The notes: generated from the sequence alone by a model not told the origin. 47,186 nt of DNA from Bacteroidales bacterium (GCA_007120695.1 SKND01000143.1:1-47186); one strand, 5' to 3'; positions 1 to 9,131 are shown, numbered from the stretch's first letter. Made by a program: numbers and translations.

Positions 1-160
1 AATTTTTTAATCTGAAATTACACACAGACAGATGAAAAAATTTCATGGGAAAGCGCAGCGGTTCCGACTGTAAGCATAAATTTTGGATATTTTTTATTAC
101 AAAATTTATGCTTTTTTACAGAAGAAATGTACATGAAATTTTTTAATCTGAATTTTTCAT
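1..160 (+). repeat. Dispersed two-hairpin intergenic repeat, copy A (left end probably outside window; partial second start from about 115)
   Basis: Hairpin 1 arms 1-14 / 29-43 around loop AAATTACACACAGA; linker AAAGCGCAGCGGTTCCGACTGTAA; hairpin 2 GCATAAATTTTG (74-85) / CAAAATTTATGC (100-111) followed by TTTTTTACAGAAGAAAT. Same blocks recur in copies B and C. Confidence 0.85.
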
Positions 161-226
161 CAGACAAATTTAGCAAAATGTAAAGCTGGTTACATGAAAA
201 ATCGACGCAGTCAAATTACACATATC

Positions 227-1177
227 TCAGGATTCTCCGATCAATCCCCGTCCTCTCTTGATAATCCGGTTTTCCTGCCTGAGTTGCTGTATTATATTGT
301 CCAGTATCCCGTTTATAAAATTGCTGCTCTTCTCGGTACTGTAAAATTTGGCAATCTCGATATATTCATTAAAAGTGACCCGTGTGGGAATTGAATCATT
401 TTCAAGTATTTCGGCAATGGCAAGCTCCATTATCAGAATATCCATGAAGGCTATTCTTTCCACATCCCAGTTACGGGTGTGATGGTCGATTAGCTTTTCA
501 TATTCACTGTGATGCAACACAATATTCCTGAAGAGCTTTTTAACAAACTCCCTGTCATCTTCATCCTTAAAAAGTGAAAAAACCGGAACCGGCTGTCCGC
601 CTGGACCTGAGTATTTTTTCAGACTTTTTTCAGTCATGCGGACTGCAAATTCAAGGTCATCATTCCAGTATATGCTCCTCTCCTCGAGTACCTGATCAAG
701 TGATAACGAGGTTAAAACAAAGTCATCGAGAATTTGTATTGTGAATTTTTTATCCGACCGCCAGGTTTGCTCCGGTTCGTCCATATAATGACGGTAAATA
801 TCGCTCTCAATTAGCTGGTTGTATAGCTCCCTTATCAGTTCCGGGTTGTTGACCCATGAAACTTTATATTTTCTTAAGTAATTATTGAGTTGTTCATGTT
901 CAACGAGGTGTCTTATAAGAAGATTGTCGATAAAACGTGTATTGGGATTGAGGTCTTCATGGCGGGGAGACAACTTTGACCGGGCCAGGTCGATCCTCTT
1001 CCCTGCGTACCGGGAAATATCAATCAGGAGCAAATAAAGTGAAAGGTAAAGTTCCCAGGTTTTTTCTATGCTGAAAAACAGTTCTTTCTCCGATTTATCA
1101 AGTGACTCCAATCCGGATTTAAAATATGCATAAGCTGCCTGTAAAACCTTTATTCTCAATAACCTTCTGCTTATCAT
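227..1177 (-). CDS. nusB: Transcription antitermination factor NusB (long Bacteroidota type)
   Basis: 316 aa; N-term MISRRLLRIKVLQAAYAYFKSG and C-term RVTFNEYIEIAKFYSTEKSSNFINGILD match the NusB core. Confidence 0.95.
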   Translation of the reverse strand: MISRRLLRIKVLQAAYAYFKSGLESLDKSEKELFFSIEKTWELYLSLYLLLIDISRYAGKRIDLARSKLSPRHEDLNPNTRFIDNLLIRHLVEHEQLNNYLRKYKVSWVNNPELIRELYNQLIESDIYRHYMDEPEQTWRSDKKFTIQILDDFVLTSLSLDQVLEERSIYWNDDLEFAVRMTEKSLKKYSGPGGQPVPVFSLFKDEDDREFVKKLFRNIVLHHSEYEKLIDHHTRNWDVERIAFMDILIMELAIAEILENDSIPTRVTFNEYIEIAKFYSTEKSSNFINGILDNIIQQLRQENRIIKRGRGLIGES

Positions 1178-1274
1178 CTTATTTAAAGAGCCTCTGTATC
1201 ATTACTTAAAGAGGTGCAAAGTAAACACTTTTTACCCAAAGAATCCTGATTTTTTGAATAATTAATCTGAATAT

Positions 1275-1425
1275 TTACAGAAGAAATATACATTAAATTT
1301 TTTCTGCGTAAAATTACACACAGACGCATGAAAAAATTTATTGTTAAAGCGCAGCGGTTCCGACTGTAAACCAAAATTTTGTTTATTATATTTTGACAAA
1401 ATTTTGGCTTTTTTACAGGAGAAAT
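1275..1425 (+). repeat. Dispersed two-hairpin intergenic repeat, copy B
   Basis: TTACAGAAGAAATATACATT; hairpin 1 arms 1295-1309 / 1324-1339 (TGCGT/ACGCA); linker AAAGCGCAGCGGTTCCGACTGTAA; hairpin 2 CCAAAATTTTG (1371-1381) / CAAAATTTTGG (1397-1407); TTTTTTACAGGAGAAAT. Confidence 0.88.
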
Positions 1426-1510
1426 TTGTGTTTGGCTTCCAAAATTATTTTATTTGTTAGAAATAACTTAACAAACTGGACAGTCAGAATTAATGACACA
1501 CAAGTATTAA

Positions 1511-1897
1511 TTGAAAAAAAGAAGGACGATGGAAGAGAATGACAAAAAAACCGAAGGAGAGAACGGAGGAAGACAGGAAATTTTCTCGCAAACGGTAAGA
1601 GCCGGCAAAAGAACCTATTTTTTTGATGTAAAGGCTACCAGAAACAACGACTACTACCTTACCATTACCGAGAGCAAGAAGCGGTTTAACAAGGAAGGCA
1701 AACAGTATTTCGAAAAACACAAGGTGTTCCTTTATAAGGAAGATTTTGAAAAGTTCAGCAACGGACTAAGCGAAGTTGTTTCATACATTACTTCTGAACA
1801 ACCAGCCCAGCCGGATCAGGACGGACTGGGAAATGAACCGGACAAAGAACTGAGCGAAAGCTTTACCAACGTCAGTTTCGACGATCTTGAAAAATAG
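1511..1897 (+). CDS. DUF3276 / PUR-family nucleic-acid-binding protein
   Basis: GKRTYFFDVKATRNNDYYLTITESKK...KHKVFLYKEDFEKF is typical of the Bacteroidota PUR-alpha-like family; start may be internal at MEEND (about 1529). Confidence 0.85.
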   Translation: MKKRRTMEENDKKTEGENGGRQEIFSQTVRAGKRTYFFDVKATRNNDYYLTITESKKRFNKEGKQYFEKHKVFLYKEDFEKFSNGLSEVVSYITSEQPAQPDQDGLGNEPDKELSESFTNVSFDDLEK

Positions 1898-1926
1898 GAT
1901 CAGGAGTCTGTTCCGGATTAACTTTT

Positions 1927-1960
1927 AAGCTTCCCGCAATAATGATGCAGGGAAGCTTTT
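1927..1960 (+). terminator. Intrinsic terminator-like hairpin after the PUR-family gene
   Basis: Perfect inverted repeat AAGCTTCCC (1927-1935) / GGGAAGCTT (1950-1958) followed by T residues. Confidence 0.7.
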
Positions 1961-2048
1961 ATGAATTCTGTGATTCAGATATCGTAAACTGAATTTTATG
2001 CCTTCTGATGGTGCCAGTGCTTAACCGGGACTTTGTGCCGGAGTCCTG

Positions 2049-2846
2049 TCAGTGAAAAAGGCTCAGGGGATAGGCATTACTGAATTCGTATATAGTTTCA
2101 TACATCTCAGGTGAAATACGGCTTACAACCTCCCTGGTTAATTGATCCGGAAGTTCCTTGTAATAAGCTTGTGCTATTCCCCCGGTGATGCTGGCTATAC
2201 TTCCGCTTTTACAGCTAAGCGACAAAGCAAGCCTTATTGCACTTTCAAAATCCTCACTGTCAAGAAATGCTATTATCGCTTCCGGCACTGATCCCTCACT
2301 TGACTGATCATAGAAATAACCCGGCCGGATCTCCTCTATGCTTTTGCTGAGGTTATAACCAAATGTACTCTCAATATAATCACGTATTTCAGTTTTATTT
2401 CGTCCGTTCTTAGCAAGAAAAACCGCGGCAGCCGCAGCCTGGGCTCCTTTTATCCCATCCGGGTGATTATGACTCACCTCAGCGCAACTACGCGCTTCAT
2501 CAAGTACTTCATTCAGGGTCCTGCAAGCGTAACCTATCGGACTAACACGTACAGCTGCTCCATTATTCCAGCTGCTATAAGGTTTCGGATAATCCCGGGA
2601 GAGCCACCTGCTGAAGGCAGTGCCATAACCCCTGCCAGGATATGATCTGCCGTAAAACTGAAGGGTTGATGTATATTCTCTTCCGTTAAGCAATGAGTCC
2701 ATTACTGCGACGGTCAGCACACTATCGCATGTATAATCAGATTTTTTACTTAAGAGCGGAGAACCAGAACTTTCCGGTTTTTCACAGCTATGATTATAGC
2801 CGGCCATATCTCCGGCAACAGCACCGATAATCAACTTTCCTTCCAT
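2049..2846 (-). CDS. ADP-ribosylglycohydrolase (DraG-like) family protein
   Basis: GAVAGDMAGY...SDYTCDSVLTVAVMDSLL...SHNHPDGIKGAQAAAAAVFLA...CKSGSIASITGGIAQAYY layout of ADP-ribosylglycohydrolases. Confidence 0.85.
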   Translation of the reverse strand: MEGKLIIGAVAGDMAGYNHSCEKPESSGSPLLSKKSDYTCDSVLTVAVMDSLLNGREYTSTLQFYGRSYPGRGYGTAFSRWLSRDYPKPYSSWNNGAAVRVSPIGYACRTLNEVLDEARSCAEVSHNHPDGIKGAQAAAAAVFLAKNGRNKTEIRDYIESTFGYNLSKSIEEIRPGYFYDQSSEGSVPEAIIAFLDSEDFESAIRLALSLSCKSGSIASITGGIAQAYYKELPDQLTREVVSRISPEMYETIYEFSNAYPLSLFH

Positions 2847-3005
2847 ACTTGCCTAAATTCTTGATTTTAACTTTCAGATAACCTGCAAAAGTATTAATTC
2901 CATTTAGAAAATGAAGTATCTCAAAGAGGTAAATAAACCTCCCCAGTCCCAGACAAAAGACAATAATGCAATCTTATACCATGGTTAATGACCTGTAACG
3001 TGTTA

Positions 3006-3770
3006 TTATAAACCGGGAAGTCCCTCCTCCTCATTATCAAAATTTCCCTCATCTTTCTGTCTTGTCACAAACTGATTTATCTCGTCGTAATTAAGAGTCT
3101 TAACATTAGTAACAACAAAATTGGGTCGCAGGAACCCTCCGTACTCATTACATTCGGCAATTGCCTTCTTGAAAACATCTCTTATGGAAACTTTAATTGG
3201 GATTACGGCCAGCATAGAACAGAAACTGTTCATAAAATTCACCTCTTCAAGTTCGGCATCATATTTTTTGAGATGAAAATCAATTTCAGTCCTTATAAGC
3301 TTTTGCTGTAACTCATCAAAATTCTTATCAAAACTGTTTATCAGTACCACAAAATACCTTAGTTTGGAACCTTTACCGCCAAGTCCTGTTGAAATGAAAA
3401 CCTGGTTTTCATCAAGCAGCTTACTCTGAAGAAGCATCCTGCTCTCCTGAAAAGCAAGTATGGCCCAGTCCTTTAGTTCCTTATCAGGCTTGTTGAGATA
3501 TTTCTCTATTACCCGGTATGCCTCAACCTCCTCAAGTGATGCCAGCTGAACAAGCAATTTCTTTTTGTTTACAACCGAATGGTTTTTATCAAACAATTTG
3601 TCTTTGACCGACAGAATATTGTCTGAAATAATGTTTTTCTTGAAATTTCTGGAAAATTCAAAATACTCCATCTGAAGATCAATATCAATCTTCTCTTCAA
3701 GAATATTGATATTCTCAGGAAAATGCCCGAATAAATCTTCAATCCTTTCAAAAATATTCTCATCATCCAT
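3006..3770 (-). CDS. Hypothetical protein, possibly HEAT-like helical repeats
   Basis: 254 aa intact ORF with alpha-helical-looking composition; no family recognised with confidence. Confidence 0.6.
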   Translation of the reverse strand: MDDENIFERIEDLFGHFPENINILEEKIDIDLQMEYFEFSRNFKKNIISDNILSVKDKLFDKNHSVVNKKKLLVQLASLEEVEAYRVIEKYLNKPDKELKDWAILAFQESRMLLQSKLLDENQVFISTGLGGKGSKLRYFVVLINSFDKNFDELQQKLIRTEIDFHLKKYDAELEEVNFMNSFCSMLAVIPIKVSIRDVFKKAIAECNEYGGFLRPNFVVTNVKTLNYDEINQFVTRQKDEGNFDNEEEGLPGL

Positions 3771-3949
3771 ATGCCGGCGTTTTTGTCAACATAAAACGTA
3801 ATTGCCAGGTAAAGATTATTATCAGGGGTAATTTATTTTCAATTAAGGTTGCACGGTATCCGGAAATATGCAGGCAACAAAGCAATATATCTATCCTTGA
3901 TCTTTTTCAAGGCTCAGTTATTACATAGTCCGTCTACAAAGTCAGTGTT

Positions 3950-4030
3950 ATTATAGTAAATATAACTATAATGACCATCAAAATACCTATTTATTGGTAT
4001 TTGAATAGTTTGTAACATAAGTTATTTTTG
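3950..4030 (+). promoter_or_regulatory. Predicted feoAB promoter with two inverted repeats (candidate repressor sites)
   Basis: TTTG (4000-4003)-N19-TATTTTTG (4023-4030) fits the Bacteroidota TTTG/TAnnTTTG promoter. ATTATAGT-7-ACTATAAT (3950-3972) lies upstream and AAATACC-8-GGTATTT (3981-4002) overlaps the -33 element. Confidence 0.55.
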
Positions 4031-4094
4031 CCTTCCATTATAACTACCGGCTAAAATAAATATCAACCGGGTATAATAAATACTTCCGGATACA

Positions 4095-6482
4095 GTGACC
4101 CTTGCAGAACTCCAGAACAACCAGAGTGGAATAATAACCAAGGTTAAAGGACGTGGTGCATTCCGCAAACGAATCACAGAGATGGGGTTCGTCAAGGGAA
4201 AGACTGTTAAGGTTATCAAGAATGCACCGCTTAAAGACCCCGTGGAATATAATATCATGGGCTATGAGATATCTCTCAGAAGAAGCGAGGCAGCACTTAT
4301 TGATGTGATATCTCCACAGGATGTTCCCGAAAGGGTTAAGGAAAAATTCAATGGAGTAATCTCCGAAGAGTGGCTAAAAACCAAGGCAGAAAAGAAGGGC
4401 AGGCTAATAAATGTTGCAATGGTGGGTAATCCCAATGCGGGAAAAACCACCCTGTTCAATTTTGTGACCCGTTCAAAGGAAAGAGTCGGCAACTATGGTG
4501 GAGTTACTGTTGATGCAAAATATGGCAAGTTTGCACTTGACGGGTATAAATTCAAAATAGTTGATCTTCCTGGCACTTATTCACTAACCGCATACTCTCC
4601 CGAAGAACTTTTTGTAAGGGATCATATTACAAACCAGATGCCTGATGTGGTGATCAATGTGGTAGATGGTTCCAACCTTGAACGAAACCTCTATCTTACC
4701 ACACAACTGATAGATATGGATATCAAGGTGGTAATGGCGCTCAATATGTATGACGAATTGCTGGAGTCGGGCGATAACCTTGATTATAATACACTCGGTA
4801 AAATAACAGGGATACCTGTTGTTCCCACGATTGGCTCGAAAAATATAGGCATTCAAGATCTGTTCAGAAAGGTCATTGATGTTTATGAAGATGATGACAG
4901 GGATCTAAGGCATGTGCATATCAATTACGGTGCTGAGATTGAGGCATCGATACAGGCACTGCAGAAAAAGATAAAACAAAAGGAGAACCTTCATATAACC
5001 GATAAGGTATCATCAAGATTTCTCGCAATTAAGCTGCTTGAAAAGGATGAGGAAGTAAACAAAAGAGTATCATGGCTTAATAATGCCCGGGAAGTAACAT
5101 CTGCCGCAAACGCTGAAATAAAACGCCTGGAAGAGGCCATGACGGAGGACAGCGAAACGCTGGTAACCGATGCAAAATACGGGTTTGTTTCGGGTGCCCT
5201 GAGAGAAACACTGAATAAAGGTAAAAATACCAGGCAAAAAAAGTCTGAGCTTATCGACACCATACTGACACACCAGATCATGGGTTTCCCGGTATTCCTG
5301 TTGTTTATCTATATAATGTTCCAGGTAACATTTTCTCTTGGGGAATACCCTATGGAATGGATCGAACAGGGTATATCTGCTTCAGGAGCTTTTCTTGATG
5401 CCAGGATGAGTGAAGGAAGCCTCAAAGATCTGCTAATCAACGGTATTATTGGTGGTGTAGGTGGGGTTATTGTCTTTTTACCCAACATATTAATCCTGTT
5501 CTTCTTCATTTCATTGATGGAAGACACCGGTTATATGGCCCGCGCCGCTTTTATCATGGATAAGCTGATGCATAAGATCGGGTTGCACGGGAAGTCGTTC
5601 ATTCCACTGATTATGGGGTTTGGATGTAATGTTCCTGCAATCATGGCTACGCGGACAATTGAGAACAGGAACAACAGGCTTCTCACAATACTGATCAACC
5701 CGTTTATGTCATGCAGTGCCCGCCTGCCTGTTTACGTTCTGATAATCGGGGCATTCTTCCCTGACCGTCCGGGAGTTGTGCTCTTCAGCATTTACGGTTT
5801 CGGTATTTTAATGGCCGTGGCGGTTGCCCTGATATTCAAAAAGACTCTCTTCCGCTCAGGGGACGTTCCTTTTGTAATGGAGCTGCCGCCATACAGGATG
5901 CCGACGCTCATTACCACTACCAGACACATGTGGAATAAGGGTTCGCAGTACCTGAAAAAAATGGGGGGTATCATACTTGTCGCCTCAATCATAATCTGGG
6001 CTCTCGGATATTTTCCAAGGCATCGTGACGTTATTCAGCATGATGCAGAAGTAATAACTGCAGCAGAGCAAAGATCTTATATTGAGAGGATCGGTTTGTT
6101 TATCGAACCCGCTATAGCACCGCTGGGTTTCGACTGGAAAATGGGTGTGGCATTACTTTCAGGTGTTGCAGCAAAAGAGATCGTTGTCAGCACTATGGGG
6201 GTTCTTTACCAGGATAGCCCGGAAAGAAGTCTGCCGACAGAATCCCTTGGCGAAAAACTCAGGCAACAGAAATATCCCGACGGCTCCAGGGTATTTACAA
6301 CGGCCTCGGCAATCTCCTTTTTGGTGTTTATACTTCTATATTTCCCATGTGTTGCAGTGATTGCAGCCATCAAAAATGAATCAGGACACTGGAAATGGGC
6401 TGCATTTGCAGTTTTATATACAACCGGACTGGCTTATATCATGTCGTTTATTGTTTACCGAATCGGAATTCTCATCTTTTAA
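4095..6482 (+). CDS. feoB: Fused FeoA-FeoB ferrous iron transporter (GTG start)
   Basis: N-term FeoA-like SH3 domain (MTLAELQNNQSGIITKVKGRGAFRKRITEMGFVKG); G1 GNPNAGKTTLF, G3 DLPGTYSL; FeoB membrane domain GFGCNVPAIMATRTIE...MSCSARLPVY. Confidence 0.97.
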   Translation: MTLAELQNNQSGIITKVKGRGAFRKRITEMGFVKGKTVKVIKNAPLKDPVEYNIMGYEISLRRSEAALIDVISPQDVPERVKEKFNGVISEEWLKTKAEKKGRLINVAMVGNPNAGKTTLFNFVTRSKERVGNYGGVTVDAKYGKFALDGYKFKIVDLPGTYSLTAYSPEELFVRDHITNQMPDVVINVVDGSNLERNLYLTTQLIDMDIKVVMALNMYDELLESGDNLDYNTLGKITGIPVVPTIGSKNIGIQDLFRKVIDVYEDDDRDLRHVHINYGAEIEASIQALQKKIKQKENLHITDKVSSRFLAIKLLEKDEEVNKRVSWLNNAREVTSAANAEIKRLEEAMTEDSETLVTDAKYGFVSGALRETLNKGKNTRQKKSELIDTILTHQIMGFPVFLLFIYIMFQVTFSLGEYPMEWIEQGISASGAFLDARMSEGSLKDLLINGIIGGVGGVIVFLPNILILFFFISLMEDTGYMARAAFIMDKLMHKIGLHGKSFIPLIMGFGCNVPAIMATRTIENRNNRLLTILINPFMSCSARLPVYVLIIGAFFPDRPGVVLFSIYGFGILMAVAVALIFKKTLFRSGDVPFVMELPPYRMPTLITTTRHMWNKGSQYLKKMGGIILVASIIIWALGYFPRHRDVIQHDAEVITAAEQRSYIERIGLFIEPAIAPLGFDWKMGVALLSGVAAKEIVVSTMGVLYQDSPERSLPTESLGEKLRQQKYPDGSRVFTTASAISFLVFILLYFPCVAVIAAIKNESGHWKWAAFAVLYTTGLAYIMSFIVYRIGILIF

Positions 6483-6491
6483 CACGTTATC

Positions 6492-6647
6492 ATGACCCAG
6501 GATATAATTACATACATCATAATTCTTTATGCAGTGACATACACCCTGATCACCACTGCCAGGTTATTCATCCCCGAAAGGCAAAAAATAAAGTCTCATG
6601 GCTGCTCTTCATGTACAGGATGCAACCTGAAGAGACAGGCCAATTGA
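6492..6647 (+). CDS. FeoB-associated Cys-rich small membrane protein (51 aa, not in ORF track)
   Basis: Translated by eye: MTQDIITYIIILYAVTYTLITTARLFIPERQKIKSHGCSSCTGCNLKRQAN*; one TM helix then CxxCxxC cluster, 10 nt after feoB stop. Confidence 0.85.
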   Translation: MTQDIITYIIILYAVTYTLITTARLFIPERQKIKSHGCSSCTGCNLKRQAN

Positions 6648-6681
6648 CATGTTCTGTGAGTAACCAAATCATTTTTACCGT

Positions 6682-7167
6682 ATGGACATACTGCTGATTG
6701 CCATATCTGTTTTACTGCTGCTTCTGGGAATGGCGGGATGCCTTCTGCCCGTAATACCCGGACCGCCGATCAGCTACCTTGCCCTGCTGATAATCAGTTT
6801 TACACGTTTTGCACACTTCAGCACCGATTTTCTTGTAATAATGGCGATAATTGCCGCATTTGTAACCGTAATAGATTTTTTTGTGCCTGTCTGGACGACA
6901 AAAAAGTTCGGGGGTTCCGTTTACGGTATGTGGGGAGCCGGAATCGGGATTTTTGCAGGGATTTTTTTTCTGCCGCCACTGGGACTTATTATCGGGCCGC
7001 TGGCGGGAGCTATCATAGGCGAACTGATAAAGGGTTCGGATACCGGAAAAGCGATTATCGCCGGACTGGGTTCTTTTGCCGGTTTTCTGCTGGGTGTGGG
7101 ATTGAAACTGATCGTCTCAATAACTATAACCATCTATTTTGTAAGGGAGGTTTTTGGCGGTGCTTAA
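6682..7167 (+). CDS. DUF456 family membrane protein
   Basis: 161 aa hydrophobic, Gly-rich: GCLLPVIPGPPISYLALL...WTTKKFGGSVYGMWGAGIGIFAGIFFLPPLGLIIGPLAGAIIGEL. Confidence 0.85.
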   Translation: MDILLIAISVLLLLLGMAGCLLPVIPGPPISYLALLIISFTRFAHFSTDFLVIMAIIAAFVTVIDFFVPVWTTKKFGGSVYGMWGAGIGIFAGIFFLPPLGLIIGPLAGAIIGELIKGSDTGKAIIAGLGSFAGFLLGVGLKLIVSITITIYFVREVFGGA

Positions 7168-9090
7168 TCATTTTTGTTTGCCAATGGTGTCATATACGGC
7201 CTGCAATATCTCGGTCCTGATATTCAGTGTACTTATCAGGTTATTGTCCCTTGTCGGATGCACCCTGTTGGACAGGAATATATAGAGAAGGTCGTAATCG
7301 GGATCCATCCACACAAAGGTCCCGGTAAAACCACTGTGCCCAAAACTATCGGGTGATGCACCTTTGCAGGGATAGGCCCTTTCGGCAGAACGCTCATGGT
7401 TGTCAATTACGGGCTTGTCAAAGCCTATCCCCCTGCGGTTATTGTTTTCAGGAAACTGTACCCTGGCAAATTCAGTAATTACTTCTTGCGATAGGTATCT
7501 CCTGCCACCATATTCACCACCGTTAAGGTACATCTGCAAAAGTTTGGCAAGATCCCCTGCGGTAGAGAATAATCCTGCATTGCCGCTCACACCTCCGAGT
7601 ACTGCCGCTGCCTCATCATGCACGAAGCCGCTTACCAGGGTCCTTCTGAAATTGTTATCTACTTCGGTCGGGACTATACGATGATGTGCAAAATGGCTGC
7701 GCGGATTATATCTGAGCGTGGAGGCGCCCAGAGGTTTGTAAAAATCATTATATAGTGCTTCTGAATAATCCCTTCCCTTAATATTCTCAATAACCCGGGG
7801 AGAGACAATAAAGGGAAGACAGGAGTACCTGTATTCACCATGAGGCAACAGATCGCTGCGGCGGATATCCCTGTAAACCCGTTGATTGAAGTTGTCTCTC
7901 AGGTACAGATGGCTGCCTATCTGGGTTGAAAAACCATCAAGCTCTTCATGCCTGTACCAGCGCCTGATATAATTGCCTCTCCTTACAGTCCGCTCCCAGT
8001 AGTTGAGATAAGGGGTTATACCGGACTGGTGGGTAAGGAGGTCTATAAGGGTAAGATCCTCTTTGTTGGACCTTCTGAACAGGCGGTTCTGCCAGTCATC
8101 CCAGTAATGGCTCAGAGGCAAACCGAGATCAATTGCCTTCTCATCAACGAGTTTCATGTACACAGGAAGGGGGCCGGTAATCTTGGTAACCGAAGCAAGA
8201 TCATATATATCGCCTTTTTCAACCTTTACCCTCCTGTCATAGGTGTGATATCCATAGGCATTATCAAGGATAACCTTTCCCCCAACGGCAACCAGCACCC
8301 TGCACCCGGGAAATGCTTCCGAGTCAAGTCCGGCGTATACTATTGAGTCGGTCCTGCGGTAAAGCACCCGGCTGTCCAGCCCTGCCTCTTCCGGAATAGT
8401 GTATTTCAGTCTAAGTCCCCCTGAAGTCTCCATTCCCCATCCTGCAGGAAAGTGATCTCCGGCAGCTTCAGGTAATGTTGCAGAGGTTCCTGTGGCACCG
8501 AAAACCAGTTGTGCCGACAGATCCTGGGCAAGGCTGCTTCCATCCGGTGCCGCAACAAGTCCGTCAAGCCTTTCCAGGCCTTTCCAGTCAGTAAGTGCCG
8601 GGGATCCGAAAACCACTGCAACAGACTTCTTTTCTTCGAGTTTCCTGATCAGATCATGTGCAAGGTTTAGTTGTTCTTCGTTCGCAGGAATGGCCCCGGC
8701 GGCAAAACCTGCAATCACCCTGTCATACTCCTCCAGCCGTTCCAGTCCCTTTGCAACCGACATCCCGGAAAACATATCAATCCTTATTACAGGCATTTCA
8801 AGATAATCGGTAACCCTGCCGGCAAATACCTCCGCATCGCCGGTTATAACTAACGCAAAACTTCCCTTCTCAAGTTCTTCAAGGGGGAGAATTCCATCCC
8901 TGTTAACAAGTACAGTTAAGGACCCTTCTGTTTCCTTCCTTATCTGAAGTTCTTTCAGATTGCCATTCTCTGCTGCGCCGCGTTCAACAGAGAGTGAACA
9001 AGGGGCTGCAGAGCCTGGGAGGTTCATAAAAACAGCAATTAATATAATACCTCTGCAAAAACTTTTTATACAGAACCTTTTAGTCTTCAT
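7168..9090 (-). CDS. Serine hydrolase (beta-lactamase/AmiE-like) with N-terminal remnant of a GH3 C-terminal domain; lacks GH3 catalytic barrel
   Basis: SxxK-type YDLASVTK, GHSGFTGT motif; C-terminal half clearly paralogous to 22154..25213; no KHFPGHGDTDxDSH motif. Confidence 0.85.
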   Translation of the reverse strand: MKTKRFCIKSFCRGIILIAVFMNLPGSAAPCSLSVERGAAENGNLKELQIRKETEGSLTVLVNRDGILPLEELEKGSFALVITGDAEVFAGRVTDYLEMPVIRIDMFSGMSVAKGLERLEEYDRVIAGFAAGAIPANEEQLNLAHDLIRKLEEKKSVAVVFGSPALTDWKGLERLDGLVAAPDGSSLAQDLSAQLVFGATGTSATLPEAAGDHFPAGWGMETSGGLRLKYTIPEEAGLDSRVLYRRTDSIVYAGLDSEAFPGCRVLVAVGGKVILDNAYGYHTYDRRVKVEKGDIYDLASVTKITGPLPVYMKLVDEKAIDLGLPLSHYWDDWQNRLFRRSNKEDLTLIDLLTHQSGITPYLNYWERTVRRGNYIRRWYRHEELDGFSTQIGSHLYLRDNFNQRVYRDIRRSDLLPHGEYRYSCLPFIVSPRVIENIKGRDYSEALYNDFYKPLGASTLRYNPRSHFAHHRIVPTEVDNNFRRTLVSGFVHDEAAAVLGGVSGNAGLFSTAGDLAKLLQMYLNGGEYGGRRYLSQEVITEFARVQFPENNNRRGIGFDKPVIDNHERSAERAYPCKGASPDSFGHSGFTGTFVWMDPDYDLLYIFLSNRVHPTRDNNLISTLNIRTEILQAVYDTIGKQK

Positions 9091-9131
9091 AATAATTTAT
9101 TGTGACTGTTTATTAATTTAAATCCCACCGT

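Noticed and set aside
1183-1374. 63-aa minus-strand ORF over repeat copy B
   Set aside because: Spans the structured repeat and has no protein-like conservation; copy C does not preserve an equivalent frame.
7160-7175. DUF456 and serine-hydrolase genes converge with abutting stop codons (TAATCA)
   Set aside because: Compact convergent ends are ordinary in bacterial genomes; no further signal.
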